Part shown: one piece after another, positions 62,901-64,000 of the stretch
How the letters are laid out: every line of letters starts with the position of its first letter
Numbering within the stretch: the first letter of the stretch is position 1
Assembly (NCBI GenBank): GCA_017311185.1
Contig: JAESUZ010002880.1
Coordinates: 1-64,000 of the forward strand
Direction: 5' to 3'
Origin: Proteles cristata cristata
Taxonomy: Eukaryota; Chordata; Mammalia; Carnivora; Hyaenidae
Length of the DNA stretch: 64,000 nt
Notes under the pieces: model-generated
What the model saw: only the letters and a program-made list of their open reading frames with translations
Databases searched by the model: none
Told to the model about the DNA's origin: nothing
Made by a program: the position numbers and the translations under genes

Positions 62901-63545
62901 CGACAGCAGATACTTCCTCCCAAGCTCTCTGGACCCGACAAGTGCCCATCCTGTCTTCTCTCTCTGACATCAACTGGCTTAAGAAGGGTCGGTCAGCTCC
63001 TTCAGCCAGTGACCTAGTGTCCTGTGATTCTGAGGGACACGCTGACTTCTGTCTGGGGGCTCTGCCCTGTCTGTGACCATTGTGAGGTGAGCAATGGTCC
63101 TGGCACCCCCCTCTGCTGCATATTGGAGGGTCACCTTCCAAGGAATGACTTTAGAAGGTGCCTTGGGGATAGATGGGCCGTGTTCACTCCCACAGTGTTT
63201 GAAAGGCCAGCATCTGGGGGAAATTTGTTATTTATATTTTGCCGAGAGAACTGTGGGTATGTTTTCCTCAAGTGAAAATGTTTGATAAAAAGCCCAACAA
63301 ATCGGAAAGAAGAAACTTAACTTGGAAAAAAAAAACGGAAATAACATTTAACCTCTGCTGTTGGACTCTGGATAATTTTCCAAGTTAAATCTTTCTTCGA
63401 GCTCGGGAAATGGGCGACCCTCCCAGCCATCCCGTGGAGACTTCCAGGGAAGTGGATGCTGCCATGGTAGCTTTGTTGTTGGGTATATGGGGCCCCCCCT
63501 TTTTTTTTTAAGGATATAAATTCCAGCCATGCTTTGTGTGAAGGG
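62901..63545. other. Unique sequence, no gene seen
   Basis: AT-rich from 63220. No repeat assigned. Confidence 0.4.
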
Positions 63546-63730
63546 TCTCAGTGAATACTGACATTGTGAGTGTCAGCCCCAGATCACTTTAATCAGAGAG
63601 TGGATATGCATGATAAAACGGATAAGGGACTTTAATCAAAAAATCCGCTGGCCTGGAAACGTGACGCACTCCGCCAAACACACTTCACCCTACTTCTCTT
63701 GTGCCACTGCCAAGATTCTATTTCATGAAT
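63546..63730. promoter_or_regulatory. Candidate conserved non-coding element
   Basis: 'AGATCACTTTAATCAGAGAG', 'GGGACTTTAATCAAAAAATC' (TCF/LEF-like CTTTAATCAAA), ATATGCATGATAAAACGG. Two CTTTAATCA strings lie 46 bp apart. Conservation inferred. Confidence 0.35.
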
Positions 63731-63801
63731 ATGCATCGGGCATGATATTACATTAAAATGTGACATTGGTGTATGGTGTGGAGGATTTAGAATCCCCCCC
63801 A

Positions 63802-63866
63802 TATAAGTATATATCTGTATACACACACACGTGTGCGCATGCATACACGCAGAAATATATATGCAC
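63802..63866. repeat. Short (TA)/(CA) alternating tract
   Basis: ATATAAGTATATATCTGTAT then ACACACACACACGTGTGCGC and GCATACACGC; alternating purine-pyrimidine. Confidence 0.85.
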
Positions 63867-64000
63867 GTCTATATTCTTCTGCAGAGTTTTTGGCGATGGG
63901 ACATTAACGTCCCCATGTGATTTTTTTCCCACCACCAAAGCTTATTTGGGAACTGAATATTGGGTTTATAACCTGGATCATCCCCGTACGAAACTAATAT

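Noticed and set aside
1..64000. A new multi-gene system (defence, biosynthetic or similar)
   Set aside because: No coding genes are supported anywhere in the window. The sequence is typical felid non-coding DNA.

Overview
This window is mammalian nuclear DNA, almost certainly from a cat-family (felid) genome. The diagnostic signal is about 30 copies of a tRNA-derived SINE with the felid/carnivore consensus: a head reading GGCGCCTGGGTGGCTCAG, a B-box-like GGTTCGAGCCCC, a CT-rich stretch, and an AAATAAATAAA tail. They lie in both orientations, and many are flanked by target-site duplications (TSDs). Carnivore-type L1 3' ends, older L1, L2, MIR, LTR and hAT-type DNA transposon fragments fill much of the rest. 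Family names come from memory of consensus sequences, not from a search.

I find no protein-coding gene, exon, rRNA or functional tRNA that I can support. The many open frames of 60-240 codons are what a window of moderate to high GC content yields by chance, or they run through SINEs, simple repeats or a GC-rich minisatellite. The window is best read as intergenic or deep-intronic sequence.

Layout. 0-2 kb: an old L1 3' part interrupted by SINEs. 2-12.6 kb: mostly unique sequence with scattered SINEs and a GATA array at 7.4 kb. 12.6-14.3 kb: a stratified nest (MIR split by an L1; a young SINE nearby). 14.6-20.4 kb: MLT1-like LTR fragments and a composite SINE at 17.7-18.0 kb. 20.9-23.4 kb: repeat-poor, AT-rich sequence with homeodomain/POU-like motifs, ending in a small CpG-rich patch; this is the best candidate for a conserved enhancer. 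26.8-28.7 kb: an old L1 3' UTR in which about 50 bp has expanded into a 1.2-kb GC-rich minisatellite. 31-38 kb: MIR/L2, a long antisense L1, and an orphan poly(T) insertion. 38.4-38.9 kb: a probable solo retroviral LTR. 40-48 kb: LTR-like and hAT fragments and dense SINEs, including an inverted pair. 48.9-52.2 kb: a second repeat-poor block with several conserved-looking segments and a 167-nt pure pyrimidine tract. 52-56 kb: LTR, hAT, L2 and MLT1 fragments and two tandem CTCF-like motifs. 56-64 kb: nested SINEs, an L1 3' end, large ATCT/CATC arrays, and a final conserved-looking segment at 63.5-63.7 kb.

Nothing resembles a multi-gene 'system'. The most interesting structures are the L1-derived minisatellite (about 19 units carrying about 25 GC boxes), the repeat-poor candidate regulatory blocks, and the records of nested retrotransposition.
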